Positions 12,427 through 23,737 of a stretch of DNA of 64,000 nt are shown here, one piece after another (the stretch's first letter is position 1; every line of letters begins with the position of its first letter). Both the position numbers and the translations under genes were made by a program. Below the pieces are notes generated by a model. The model worked only from the letters and a program-made list of their open reading frames with translations. It searched no databases and was not told the DNA's origin. Source of the stretch: Helicoverpa zea (lineage: Eukaryota; Arthropoda; Insecta; Lepidoptera; Noctuidae). The stretch covers positions 5,208,001-5,272,000 of the forward strand of contig NC_061467.1 in assembly GCF_022581195.2 (NCBI RefSeq). The letters are read 5' to 3'.

Positions 12427-14810
12427 TTATCTAGCATCCTCATCTTCATTGTTACGGCGGCGCCAGTCGTAACCCCCTGGTCGTACGTGATGCAGCTCTG
12501 GAAGTGGATTGTACTCAGGCTCTGGAGCTGGATCAAATAACTTTTTTCTGAAAAAGCAATTTTCATGTTATTTGATGATTGACACCTACAACAACATTAT
12601 GTATTTAAAAACGATGCCTGGGGTTCTTCTGGCTTAACTTACAGGAATTTAGGAGTCTTCAAGATTTTTTGACCCCCATTTTGTCTTGGTAGTACATCCT
12701 CCATGAAGAAATAGATATGTCCAATAGCCATACCCACTAAATCTACTGATATTGCATTGCCAAGTAGCACTGAAAATCCAAGCAACACCCAGGGAAGGTA
12801 TGGTGCCTGAAAAGTCAAAATAAATGAAATTTAAATTTCAGGGATATCTTACTAGGTTCCAGCGGGTATTTGAATGATGTATCTCTGATTTTACAACAAA
12901 TATAAAAAATCTGTGTATATTACCTGAAAGTTCATCAAACCAAAGAAGTTCATTCTCACAAAGACATTCCGCCGAGACCAAACATACACAATCATTATAG
13001 TAAATGCTTGTCCTAAAAATAATAAATTAACAAAGAAAGCACACAGCTGATAAACACTGTTAAGGAAATTTATAAATATTTTGGCAATCATACAGCTTTT
13101 ATTTTCTTATTGGCAATGATGGTACAAATAAGAGCCAAATATTACATCACTGAAATTGAAACTGAATATTAAGCTTCATTGGAAGTCATTCACTTACTAT
13201 GCAACTGTATTAACCGCTTGTATGGAGCTAATTATAAAACAATAGAAAATCAAATGTGTCTTGCACCATGTACAATGGGTTAAACCAGTGGTTGTCACTC
13301 TTTTCTGGTCTAGTTCCACAAAGGACAATGTGAGATATAACTGCAGGCCACACTTTTGTGAGAGGTGATCTTCACACTGCCCCGCATCACGCTGCATCTT
13401 GCGTGTCGACGCACCTACGCGCGTTCCTGCGGGAGTGCAGATCTGCATCATCGTGCGGGTTTTTCACGCACTCACGCGCGTAGGTGCGTTTTGTAAATTC
13501 ACGCACAGCGTTCCATTTTCAAATATACACGTCACGCCCATTCAAAATCACGCGCGGCACTGCGGGATTCAGTGTGCCATACCTTGCGTCTCGCCCCGCA
13601 CCTACGCGCGGGGGTGCGTGTTTCTCCGCATGTATGTGCGTGATCCGCATGAACGCGCGTGGATGCATTTTCAGTGTGTTGGACTATGCGTGTTTTCCAT
13701 ACAAACGGAGATATTTCCATACAACGGAAAAAAACGCATCCACGCACTACGCTGCATCATGCGGGGCAGTGTGATAATCGCCTTAAAGTTGACTACCAAT
13801 TTAATTGACATATCTTATACAAGCTTTTGAATGTGGATTAACCTGCTTCTTTAGTAGACTACATGTTATTCTTATATATTATTATGAGCTGTATTACTGC
13901 CAAGTTTCATCAAAAGCCATTCAGGAGTTTTTGTGTGAAATGGAAACAAACATCAAAACCTAAACACAAACTTTCACATATTAAATTTTGAGTCTCATAA
14001 ATGTCTGGACATAAATAATGTCTGGACACCTTTTCACACACGGTCGGTTAGCCCCATGGTAAGTTATTTATTAACTTGTGTTATGGGTGCTAACACAACT
14101 GATAAACTACATATAGCTACATATATACATATTTATGAATACATATTGTAACACCCAGACCACGGCCAACAAGCATGCTCATCACACAAATGTCGACCGA
14201 ACCGGGAATCAAACCCGGGACCTCAGGTTTGGCAGTCCGGCATGGTGACCATTGCGTCATCGAGGTCGCATAAATATTATTTGACTGCAGTTTGACAATC
14301 ACTAGGTGAAACTGTCTTCTTGTGATGGCTTCAGATCTACATATAGTGGGTAAAAGCTTTAGATTGAAATTAAAAAGGATACAATCATCAGAACACCTCC
14401 AAACACAAACATGACAACAAAATCAGCAGTTCTTCCTCTAAATGAGCCTTCTTCAAGCATTCTACAATATCTGTATGTGAATATCATATTGAAGAAGAAG
14501 TTGAATCCTAAATTCCCGAAGAAAAGGAATGTGCTCACTAGTCTCCATAATTGGTATCTTCTTAGAATAAGGTTAGGGTTAAAATATAACTGAAATGGTG
14601 ACACTAGGTCTAATTGCTGAAACAGAAAAATAGTTTATTGTATTGCAACATATTTCACAAACTATTAAAAAAAAGCAAATGACACGTATAATTGTGTAAA
14701 CAAAAAAGATAACTTACAACAGCTAACGTAGTCACAACACAAGCTGTGGTATATGCTCTGGTTACTGGTGGTATGAGCATATATTCCTGAAGAAGCGTCT
14801 GATATGCCAT
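12427..14810 (-). CDS. Derlin-2, ER-associated degradation channel protein
   Basis: Derlins are rhomboid pseudoproteases of the ER membrane that pass misfolded proteins to the cytosol with p97/VCP. Exons on the minus strand are 14810-14718, 14616-14383, 13046-12924, 12806-12643 and 12547-12427, all phase-consistent, giving 244 residues (human Derlin-2 has 239). It starts MAYQTLLQEYMLIPPVTRAY. It contains the WR motif in RRYQLWRLVSTFLFFG, then FNMIFTYRYCRMLEEGSFRG, FLGQAFTIMIVYVWSRRN and IGHIYFFMEDVLPRQNGG, all diagnostic of Derlin-2 rather than Derlin-1. There are several hydrophobic segments and no rhomboid Ser-His dyad is expected in this family. The C-terminus ends GGYDWRRRNNEDEDAR, unlike the glycine-rich SHP box (p97 contact) of human Derlin-2. 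The third exon is set by the acceptor at 13047-13048, which restores the alignment with human. Confidence 0.95.
13373..13773. mobile_element. GC-rich MITE with CACACTGCCCCGCAT ends
   Basis: The terminal inverted repeats share 15 perfect bases, CACACTGCCCCGCAT, at 13373-13387 and, inverted, at 13759-13773; partial similarity continues inward. The interior has many ACGCGCG and TAGGTGCG palindromic motifs and is much more GC-rich than the Derlin-2 intron around it. It appears open in several frames only because its GC-rich sequence lacks stops. Flanking sequence shows no clear target duplication. Confidence 0.75.
13850..13985. repeat. Possible Helitron-like or other dispersed-repeat tail
   Basis: The run GCCAAGTTTCATCAAAAGCC, then a GTTTTTGTGTGAAATGG-like stretch and AACAAACAT, resembles a dispersed lepidopteran repeat tail I know from other loci. 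There is only one copy in this window, so the assignment rests on recall. Confidence 0.35.
14025..14270 (-). mobile_element. tRNA-derived SINE, second family, copy 1
   Basis: On the minus strand the head (14270 downward) has an A-box-like segment (GACGCAATGG) and a B box (GGTTTGATTCC within CCCGGGTTTGATTCCCGG). The tail ends near a GGTGTCCAGA-like motif. A second copy lies at 60934-61142 with the same head and tail but a shorter middle. Its body sequence differs from the family at 901-1278. Confidence 0.8.
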
Positions 14811-16620
14811 TTTTTCAGTTTAAATTATTTTCTAGTTTAGATTATTTAACATTCAAGAGGAAACTAGCTAAGATAACGAAGTCACAATTCGACTCAACAT
14901 GATTGGGCCACATCAGAATAAAATTGTTCACAAATGGAACATTCGACGCGATGATTACCGCAATTTAAACTGATAGATATTTAATATTTACTCCTCAAAT
15001 TATTTTCATACTTCAAGGTAAACATCACCTAATATTTTACAGTCATTTAAATTTTAATCAAACGATTATGAATACATAAAAACTTGAATTAAAATTATCA
15101 AAATGTACAAACTCGCTGAGAAAATTGACTTGACAGACCACAGACGTAAATCATCTCGCTCAGTTGACATTGACGGATTCAGAACTTGACACTTTTTCAT
15201 GGAAGCAGGCAATAGCGATAGCGTGGACTGTTTTATTTTTGTCAAAAGTACATACAATGGGAGGTTTCCTTTTTGGGGAAAAATATTTTTTTCCCAAGAA
15301 ATCAGTGCACCTACTAGGTACTAGAGATGGGTAACTCAGGAGTGATAGATAAAAAAGATATGTATCTTTCCGTTCTTATCACTCGCTCTTTGTATCAGTT
15401 CAAATCCGAATGTATCAGTGTATCTTTAACAACTCATTCAATCCGTCGTCCGTTTGTATCTGTGTTGCACTCGCACACACAGCATTGAGCGGCTGGCGTC
15501 ACGGTTTCTCATCGGAAAGTCCAGACATCTCTTTCGCACTTCCCTACTTAGAATGTTCTGTCTCACTTTCTCGATACCGAGGATAAGTGTTTAACCATTA
15601 TTTTTATTTATTTATTCGATTTACACGGCTTTAACAGCCAATTACATAAATCGTAAACTTAAATTTAAAATGAAAAATAGAAACTTATTATTATAAACTT
15701 ATTATTATTATTTATATTATAAACTGATATACGAATCTATCTATCCTAAACGAATCTATCACTCTTAGTTCGTACTGATTTAGTGATACATTGGATTGAA
15801 TTGAACGAAGCGAGTCACTCTGAGCAACAGTACAATGTCACTCGCGGATTCGAAAGGATATAGAGATACAAAAGAGTGATACATATCCCAGTGATCAAAA
15901 GATATATATCAATCTTTTCTTTTCAATGATATGTTTTTCCCATGTCTACGTTACTGGGCTTTTGCTAAGAAGCTAAGGGAAAAAAAAAACATTTATAATC
16001 TGTGGCATGCTTAAAGATTTTTGCACAAATTGATTTCAAAACCTTTCGGGACATTCGGATATGAATTTGACCCTTTGTTCTATTGTTGTTAAAAATTATA
16101 TTTCGTTATACCTACCACCTCAACATTACAAGACGTTGAAAAGACGCTCCGTTCCTTGCAGACACCTCAAACGTACCAAGATCAGCGCCATCTAGGCATC
16201 AGCTAGGAAAAGAATGAAAATATCCTACATATTTTTTCTGAAACATGCGCTAAAATTGGCTGTAAAATTAAGCAGCGGCAACTATAATATTTGTTCAACT
16301 AACTTCTATTGTAATCATTACGTAATATGCAATTATTATACCTATTGTTCGAGCCAATAAAACTTTACTATAGCAAGAAAAACTTTTTTATTTTTTTTCC
16401 ACCTCAACCTACAAAAACGTTATTGACACAGCTCAAACTAAACAGGCTGAGGCTTAACTCAATGCCGCACATTGGGGCTTTAAACAAAACATTTTCGAAA
16501 CTGAATGAGTTTTTATTTAAAAACACTTAATCAATTTTCATTAATTCATCATAACAAAAAAAAATTCCATGTAAAGTAATACATAATATAATTTATTAAT
16601 ACTATAATTATTCCATAATT
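14811..16620. other. Intergenic region between Derlin-2 and TRAPPC13
   Basis: The Derlin-2 promoter and 5' UTR must lie just above 14810. A possible hAT-like MITE occupies about 15324-15949. No convincing coding signal was found. Confidence 0.5.
15324..15949. mobile_element. Possible hAT-like non-autonomous element
   Basis: The ends TAGAGATGGGTAAC (left) and TAGACATGGGAAAA (reverse complement of the right) are similar and fit hAT-type termini. The interior carries repeated inverted motifs such as GTGATA / TATCAC and GTATC. An 8-bp target duplication is not evident, so this is tentative. Confidence 0.4.
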
Positions 16621-17829
16621 TCAATACACAAAAACAGATGCTAAATCATCATAATCATATGTTCTCTTTAAGAATAAGTCCAACAAGGATACTCCAGAAA
16701 TATTGCAAAGCCCAGTATTTATTGGCAGAGCTGTTAAGTTTATAAATAGAGATTGTCCAGGTTCCAAAGGTCCCAATTTCCTGTTAGAAATACCACACCA
16801 GAGCAGACTAGAATCTTGAAGTGATCGTAGTTTAAGAATTAAGTCTAAAGTTCTCTCACTAGCATTGACTATTTTGCATTGAAAATCAAAAGGCTCTTCC
16901 ACAGATACTTTACTTGGTAATTTTTCAAATGTGAGCCTTATATCTCCATAGTCAGGGGTCATTCTCTGTAATTGACTAGTTTGTAATCGCCCCTTTTCTC
17001 CCAAGTTAGATCTCCATACTATGTCTAGTTTTCCAATATTTTTTGCAGCTGCCAATAGCTTTATCTCTTTAGTTATATTCTCGCGTGGGGTCAAACAATA
17101 CAGATATTGACAGCTTTCTTGTGGTTGCAGCAAAGTGACATCTCCAAATACAGAAATGCCATCATCTACTTCATTTAAGGACTTCACATTGAACTGTTGA
17201 GAACTTTCTAATGAAACCTGTTCTAAGATTATTGGGCCAGATGTTATATTTTGCACTTGAGCTTCAAGGTAGACATCATCAGACTCTGCATTGTAAAACT
17301 TTGTTTTCACATCTAATGGTTTCATCACTTCAAACTTGAAGAATTTTCGGAATGATGCAAGTGTGTTATAGTTGGACATATATGTTACTTCACAGACCAG
17401 AATGTGAGTACCAAGATCCTTGACTTCATGGTGTATGACATCACTCAACGTTTCATCTACATCAAGCATTGTGGGAGACAGGTTCTGTTGAGTTGTTAAT
17501 AGTATTCTCTGTGAATTTGTCTGTAAGTCGGCTTTTATAGAAACACTTTGAACGGGATTGTTAGTTTCATTATGTACACAAACATAACAAGAAAAGGTTT
17601 CACCTAGATAAATATTGCCAAAACTCTGTGGAAGTAACAAGAACTGCCCAGCAGCCAGAGTTTCCATTTGGGTGACAGAAGTAGCATCGTCTTTAAGGTA
17701 ATTGTTTAGGATATTACCGGGTAAATCTTTAGAATCGCAAGTAACGATTTTTGGGCTTATTAGAGCAGGTTTGGTCAACCGCATAACTTTCAGTGCAACT
17801 AAATGTTCTACCACTTCCTTTGGATCCAT
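16621..17829 (-). CDS. TRAPPC13, TRAPP complex subunit 13 (intronless)
   Basis: TRAPPC13 is a subunit of the TRAPP tethering/GEF complex, which acts in Golgi and autophagy traffic. The reading frame is a single uninterrupted 402 residues from an ATG at 17829 (MDPKEVVEHLVALKVMRLTK). An upstream in-frame ATG at 17865 would add 12 residues; I prefer the inner one because it sits where the human protein starts. Landmarks matching the animal family: ALKVMRLTKPALISPKIVTC, SFGNIYLGETFSCYVCVHNE, IHHEVKDLGTHILVCEVTYM and FRKFFKFEVMKPLDVKTKFY. Length is close to the human protein (about 417). All neighbouring multi-exon genes have introns, so this gene stands out as single-exon. It is divergent from the PITP gene with 649 bp between start codons. 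Confidence 0.95.
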   Translation of the reverse strand: MDPKEVVEHLVALKVMRLTKPALISPKIVTCDSKDLPGNILNNYLKDDATSVTQMETLAAGQFLLLPQSFGNIYLGETFSCYVCVHNETNNPVQSVSIKADLQTNSQRILLTTQQNLSPTMLDVDETLSDVIHHEVKDLGTHILVCEVTYMSNYNTLASFRKFFKFEVMKPLDVKTKFYNAESDDVYLEAQVQNITSGPIILEQVSLESSQQFNVKSLNEVDDGISVFGDVTLLQPQESCQYLYCLTPRENITKEIKLLAAAKNIGKLDIVWRSNLGEKGRLQTSQLQRMTPDYGDIRLTFEKLPSKVSVEEPFDFQCKIVNASERTLDLILKLRSLQDSSLLWCGISNRKLGPLEPGQSLFINLTALPINTGLCNISGVSLLDLFLKRTYDYDDLASVFVY

Positions 17830-18478
17830 CTTATGTATCCGCTTAATACGAAGCTCACACAACACTAGCTTATCAGTCCTACCTTGTTGGTAGGATAGTA
17901 TCCTAATATTTTTTAAGTTACAATAATTAATATCGATTTGCGAATTTGACTCCTTTCCTTCCTATTGATATCTGCGTGTTGTCAACTGTTGTCATGTCAC
18001 TGTTGTCTTGTCAGTTGTCATATTGACAGTAAAAGACAATATTCTAGCCCGAATTTTTTTTTGTGGGGTTGGTTCCGTGGATTCCAAGGTCCAAACGAAC
18101 AACAAAAGCACAGTCATTTTTTGCTCTGCAAATAAGGCGTGTACCGGGGAGTGTTGTGATGTACATTACAAAAATAAGACATATTTTTATATTCAACGGT
18201 ACAACTTTTTTAAAAATCTTGTGCTTGCAAAACTGATTTGCAGCTGACCCGTAGAAGACCTTCAAGACCTTGACTTGCTGGAAGAAGACTGACAGCTGTC
18301 AACAAATTGTCAATAAATTATTCAATTGTCAACTACAGTGTCTTCGCTTTATGTGTTATTCCGCCTGATTTGTGAAAATAATAAATTATAGATCGCAGGA
18401 AAAGTTAAATTGGCTGTCGATTGATTGATTGACTAAACTAAAATAGTTTTGACTTATTATATCAAATTAATATTTAAA
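17830..18478. promoter_or_regulatory. Divergent intergenic region, TRAPPC13 / PITPNC1-like
   Basis: The two start codons point away from each other across 649 bp, so both promoters and 5' UTRs should be here unless distal upstream exons exist. Short repeated TTGTCA/TGACAG motifs occur at 17975-18030 and 18285-18320. No TATA box is obvious on either side. Shared regulation is inference only. Confidence 0.5.
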
Positions 18479-21212
18479 ATGGTTTTGACTAAGGAATTCA
18501 GGATCTGTATGCCGATGACGGTGGAAGAGGTACGTTTTGCCAGGACTTTATTCGTTAACAGAAATTATGTTTAGTTTATAATTGTAAGCACATGTTAACC
18601 TGTACTAAGTTCTATGGTTTGTTTCATTTACAAATGTAAATGTATGTGCCACCCAATAGGTTGTATTAACGACAATAGCGGCCTTGGCCAAGTTATAAGC
18701 TTTTGATTTATAGCTGGATAACTATAGGGATAGCTTATATGGCTGCAGCAATATTCTACTTTCGCTGGTACAATTTCCTGAGAGTCACGACAACTTAGGC
18801 GCAGTCAGTTTTATCATTTTAATTGATCACATGTTATCGTGGAACTGGGGCTTAAGTTCATAGTTGCATAAACAGTCTATAAGCTAAAAGATAACAGTTT
18901 GCATGTGTGAATGACAATTGTGCTTAATTCCAGTATCGGATTGGTCAGCTGTACATGATAGCTCGGCATAGCTTTGAGCAGTCCAGTAATGGGGAAGGAG
19001 TGGAAGTAGTGGCCAATGAGCAGGTCACTGATGAGGTCAATGGGGTTGGACAGTACACTGAGAAGAGAATCCATCTGTCTAGGTGTGTGTACTTTTTGGT
19101 TACAATATGACAAATTGTATATAATAATATATGGCCCAATTGGCCATGCTACACAGTGCCTCTCTACTAAATAGTGGTACACTATAAGTACTGGTCCGTT
19201 TCTCTTGTTTCCTTTGTGTCACATTTTGTACTAATTCAATTTATGTTGCCAAGAAATTATATGCAAAACTTTAGCTTTGTTATAGCTCCCAAATTTTATG
19301 TCCCCCTTTCAATCTAATGTACATACATACATATTTTTTGTGTCTTAAATATCATAAACATTTCTCCCAAATCTAATGTAACAGATACCCATAGGACTGT
19401 TTCTGTTACATAAGGAAGTTATGGTAACAATAAAAATGTATGTAGGACATTATGTACCATTGTGTACAAGATTATATCTACCTATAAACAGTCACGTGTA
19501 TATTAACTTCCCTTTGTTTTCCTTGTATTCCAGCCACTTACCTTATTGGGTCCAGTCTATGATACCAAAAATATTTTATGTCACTGAAAAAGCATGGAAT
19601 TATTACCCTTACACTATTACAGGTAAATATGATATTATTTTTTTAACGATAGTTGCGGTAGCAAAGATGTATTTCTAAGAAACAAAGTAATCTAAGATAC
19701 TTCCTGATTAAGTTCTAAGGCTAGATTTGAGCTTTATTTTTTAAAGTAGAACTGATGAAGGTTGGTTTCTTTAAATCAATAGCCTTTGTTTCTAAATTAT
19801 TTTGAAAATATGTAGATTCTTATAAGAAGTTATAATTTTATTAAGAACACATTTTACTGTTGATTTTGAGTTAAACGTTAAAGATTATTTGATTAAGAGG
19901 CACATATTCATAAAATCGTTTCAAATTGAATATAGTGTACTTTCAAAAGCTATTTGACTTGCTCTTATTCTTATAATTTAAAAATACTTCAACTGATTTA
20001 TTTTTTCTTTTTCATGTTTCTGAATCTACATAGAGTATACAGTAAGTATTCTATTTTACTGCTTTATCTGATATAAGTCAGACGTTTATTTAAAATGTCT
20101 TTAACATAATACTTTGTTTTAAAACTTGTTTATTTATTTTTCCAGTGCTCCTTCATCCCCAAATTTTCTATCTCTATTCAAACAAGATATGAAGATAACA
20201 ATGGCACTACAGAAAATGTGAGTATCTGAACTGTAATGTTCCCTAAGATAGTGTGTTTGGCAAAGTATATAAAATCATTCTTAATTTGTAGTGTTTAGGC
20301 ATGACTCCAGAAGAATTAGAACAGCGAGAAGTGGATTTCCTAGACATTGCATATGATGAGATCAAGCCACACCATTACAAGGAGGCTGAGGACCCGAAGT
20401 TCTTCAAGTCACAGAAGACAGGGCGAGGTCCCCTTGTGGAAGGCTGGAGAGACTCCCACCAACCCATCATGTGCTGCTACAAGGCTGTCAGTGTCAAGTT
20501 TGAGGTTTGGGGCCTTCAGACTAGGGTGGAGGAGTATGTCCAAGGAGTAAGTTTACATCAGATGTTTGTAATCACAGTAGATTAGCAAAATCAAGTCTGA
20601 TGTAACATATCTATTTGTCATATCGATAATAGTGTCTATGACTCGCTTATGAATAATCTACGTTTGTATCAATACAATCAATTACTCATGCGCTTATATC
20701 CACATGATTGAAATCTGACTAAGTGAGATTTCTGTTATCTTATACATGTATTGCTAAAATTCACGATAATTTTCAGGCTATTCGCGAAATTTTATTGCTT
20801 GGTCATCGACAAGCGTTCGCGTGGATGGACGACTGGTTCAATATGACCATAGAGGACGTGAGGGAATATGAGCGCGAGATGCAAGCGAAAACCAATATCA
20901 AGGTACGTTATCTGGCACAGTGTCCGATTACATGCATCGTACTAGCTGTACTGATAGATAAGATAAACTAGAAATATTACAGCCAATATTTTATTACTCT
21001 GATAGTGATATTGAATTGGTAGCCTGCGGACTTCCTGGCTGATTAATTGATATTATTTTCAGTTGAAAATCAATACAGAGGCGGTTGAAGGTTCAGGCGA
21101 AGATAAGAACTCAGAGTCTTCTAAACCCCAAACTCCTAAGACGCCGAAATCACCGAAGAGTACGAGTAGCACACCCACTGCTGAAGGCCGGTCGTGGTTC
21201 AACTGGTCTTAA
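18479..21212 (+). CDS. Class IIB phosphatidylinositol transfer protein (PITPNC1 / RdgB-beta type)
   Basis: It is a soluble START-like lipid transfer protein binding phosphatidylinositol and phosphatidic acid. Exons are 18479-18529, 18934-19082, 19534-19622, 20034-20041, 20146-20217, 20292-20546, 20777-20902 and 21063-21212, all in phase, giving 299 residues. The PITPNC1 subclass is shown by KEFRICMPMTVEEYRIGQLY, PKIFYVTEKAWNYYPYTITE, EYTCSFIPKFSISIQTRYED, KFFKSQKTGRGPLVEGWRDS, SHQPIMCCYKAVSVKFEVWG and LLGHRQAFAWMDDWFNMTIE; class I PITPs differ at these places. The 50-residue tail is Ser/Thr/Pro/Lys-rich (KPQTPKTPKSPKSTSS) and ends GRSWFNWS. In mammalian PITPNC1 a phosphorylated tail binds 14-3-3; whether this one does is not shown. 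The fourth exon is only 8 nt. The 3' UTR seems long, with an AATAAA near 22855. Confidence 0.95.
20034..20041 (+). other. 8-nt microexon of the PITP gene
   Basis: The bases AGTATACA lie between an acceptor (CATAG, ending 20033) and a strong donor (GTAAGT at 20042). Preceded by the G carried from exon 3 they encode E-Y-T and restore phase 0 before TGC TCC TTC (C-S-F). The family has exactly EYTCSF at this place, and skipping the microexon would break the frame, so the call is well supported. Confidence 0.92.
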
Positions 21213-23737
21213 GTTTACCAATAAGAAGGGCTTGAATATCTAAAGAGATAACACGTGTAGTCAAATGCTATCTCTTTTATGACTTGTTTAATTATCGACA
21301 GACAAGTGATTACAAGGCCATTACAGATTGGCTGCAGTCTGTGTCTATAAGGTCAAATTATGCACACTCTTAAGTTACGCGTGTTTGGAAGAATAGATTT
21401 GTTTAAAGTATCCTTTATAGCTTGAAAATTATATGATATTTATTGTATGTTGAGACGTTTTTCAAGCCCTTCAGAGTGACATAGATTTTGATCTCATCTT
21501 GCTGTCACGACAAGTTTTGATTTTGTCGACTTGATGTGTTCACCTATTGCCTTCGAAGTTATATCTTCCATTACAGTCTTTCTTTATGATTTCCCAGTTA
21601 ATACATATTAGAGAATTTTGTTCCTAGTTGTTCTACGTATTAAGTTATACTCATGTTCGAATGGTGTTAGTTAGACAATATTATTTAAAACTTAGGGGAT
21701 ACCTTATACTATAAATTATAGTTGAAACCTGCTTAGTAACAATTAGTGATGGCGAGTACGAAATTTCCAATGACCAATCCTCAAAAATGAAGGTGTACAG
21801 GTGCCTTTAATTGACCTCGAGAGTTTTCCTAAAACAAATACATATTGTAAAATATTCCATAGGGATATTATTGCATATTATATTTTCATGGACATGTTTT
21901 CATTTTTAAGGTGACTATTTAACATAACTGATATTATTTTAAGTTTATTGTGGTAAGCTGACTTTATGGTATTGGAAATTAAAGGCACCTCTGACAAAAC
22001 TGAAAAATAATGAATAACATAAACAAACTATTGATATACAGTCGTATTTTTGGATATTGACTTTGACATGGACTATCGTTTCCAAAATAACAATTTATTG
22101 TAAGAATTATCTATGTATGTAACTAATATTATTATTATTTTCTTCTATATTATAAACGACCTAAAAAATAAGACTCAACTTCAGTAATAATAAGCGATTT
22201 TTACTGTTTTACTGACGAAAATACTAACTATCTGACTGCTGAAACCCCTTAGGGTAACTATATTCCTATAATACATTCTTAATATTAATTTTCCTATATA
22301 TTATTGTGTTTCTATGTGTTTTAGATATCTTTGTTAGATGTTGTAGTTGTTATTAGTATGTTGTCATTACTGTGTGTTAGTAACCTTTCAAAAGGCCTTT
22401 ACTTAGAAAATGGTTGTAATTAAGTAATGTCGAATTATCTACAGAAGTGTTATATGTAAGTAACAAACGGGTATGTCGAGTAATATGGACAAATATCATA
22501 GTTACGTCTAAGGATATGATTTGGTAATGTAAGCTGTAGTGATATGCGTGTTATGTGTGCAATATACCGTTAAATGTTTTATTGTTTTAGATATATAAAA
22601 AATATTGATAAAAGGTTTCCTAACGTAACTGAGGAATCCACCAAATAGATGACTAAGGCTAGATTTCTATAACCTATCCGATGCTTTGTTATTAGAGATT
22701 GAAAATATAAGTTACATATAAATTACCTGTGTCATATTACAATTTCTAGTCGCAAAACAGCGGATATATAGGTAATAGAAATCCGCAGTATAATGATTCG
22801 ACGTAAAAATAAATGTTTAAAACAAGTTGAGCTTGAACCTTGAACAAATGTTTTAATAAATAATTGCTTTATCGCCGAGAGAAATATATTTATACTCCTG
22901 AGATATTAAGTACAAAATAAGTGATCATTGTTACTAGCGGGCCAACACCATGTCATCGTGCCATAATGGTTATCGGCATTGGTAATGTCGATGATTGCTC
23001 TGTCTCTCGAAACGCGTCTATCGTACCTTCTAGAATACGTGAAGTCTTGGCGAATGGGTATTTGCTCGTTCAAGGGAATATGTCAGTACTTTGTGTTGGT
23101 GTTGGCTCGCCTGTGTTTGTGTGCGGTTTGTTTGAAGTTTCCTCCATTAGCTCCTAGTGTGCGCTTGTTAGCTCGGAATTAGATTTATTATTTTTACTGT
23201 GAACTCTTATGAACTTTGTTTGAGCTACAAAAATGTATTGAAATTATGGCGTCCGCAAAAAAACTATTGTAAAATGTTATCTTTTATATTATTGTACATA
23301 TTGGGATTATTAGGTCACAACCAAACGGCTATAAATACTACTTACGTACATTTGCGAGTTATGTTCTAAATGTAACCTATCGCTTAATGTTTGATGTACG
23401 ATAACTTATGTGTTGTCGGTGAAATATAATGATTGTTTATCATTACTATTGCTTTTATTTGATTTCCTATCGATTAGCCACTACGATCTTTATCAACATA
23501 ATTTAAATATTTAGGTACTTATTATACCGATAGTGATAATGTTGCTACGAGTCCTGCGTTCGGCAAATGTGGTGCTTATACGATCTAACAAAACCGGGTA
23601 CCTGATGTCGAAAGCTCTCTTACGTATCTTTTGCTATGAAACTGAAAGAAGTAACATCAATTAATTATCCGTTTACGTCTACTGAGTATTATGGGAAATA
23701 CGGGTATTAGATATATCAATATATTGTTTAAGTTTAT
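21213..23737. other. PITP 3' UTR and intergenic sequence
   Basis: AT-rich, with no coding signal in either strand. The AATAAA near 22855 is the best poly(A) candidate for the PITP gene, although transcripts could run further. The minus-strand protease 3' UTR enters from 23737 leftwards. No recognised repeat. Confidence 0.5.

Noticed and set aside
13399..13830. 143-codon open frame, plus overlapping frames on both strands
   Set aside because: It lies inside the GC-rich MITE at 13373-13773; frames are open on both strands because the sequence is GC-rich and palindromic.
14359..14382. Continuation of Derlin-2 exon 2 past 14383
   Set aside because: The open frame continues only 7 codons to a stop; the GTATCC donor joined to the acceptor at 13047 restores the family sequence exactly.
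17830..17865. Upstream in-frame ATG adding MLCELRIKRIHK to TRAPPC13
   Set aside because: The inner ATG matches the start of animal TRAPPC13 proteins; the extra residues look like translated leader.
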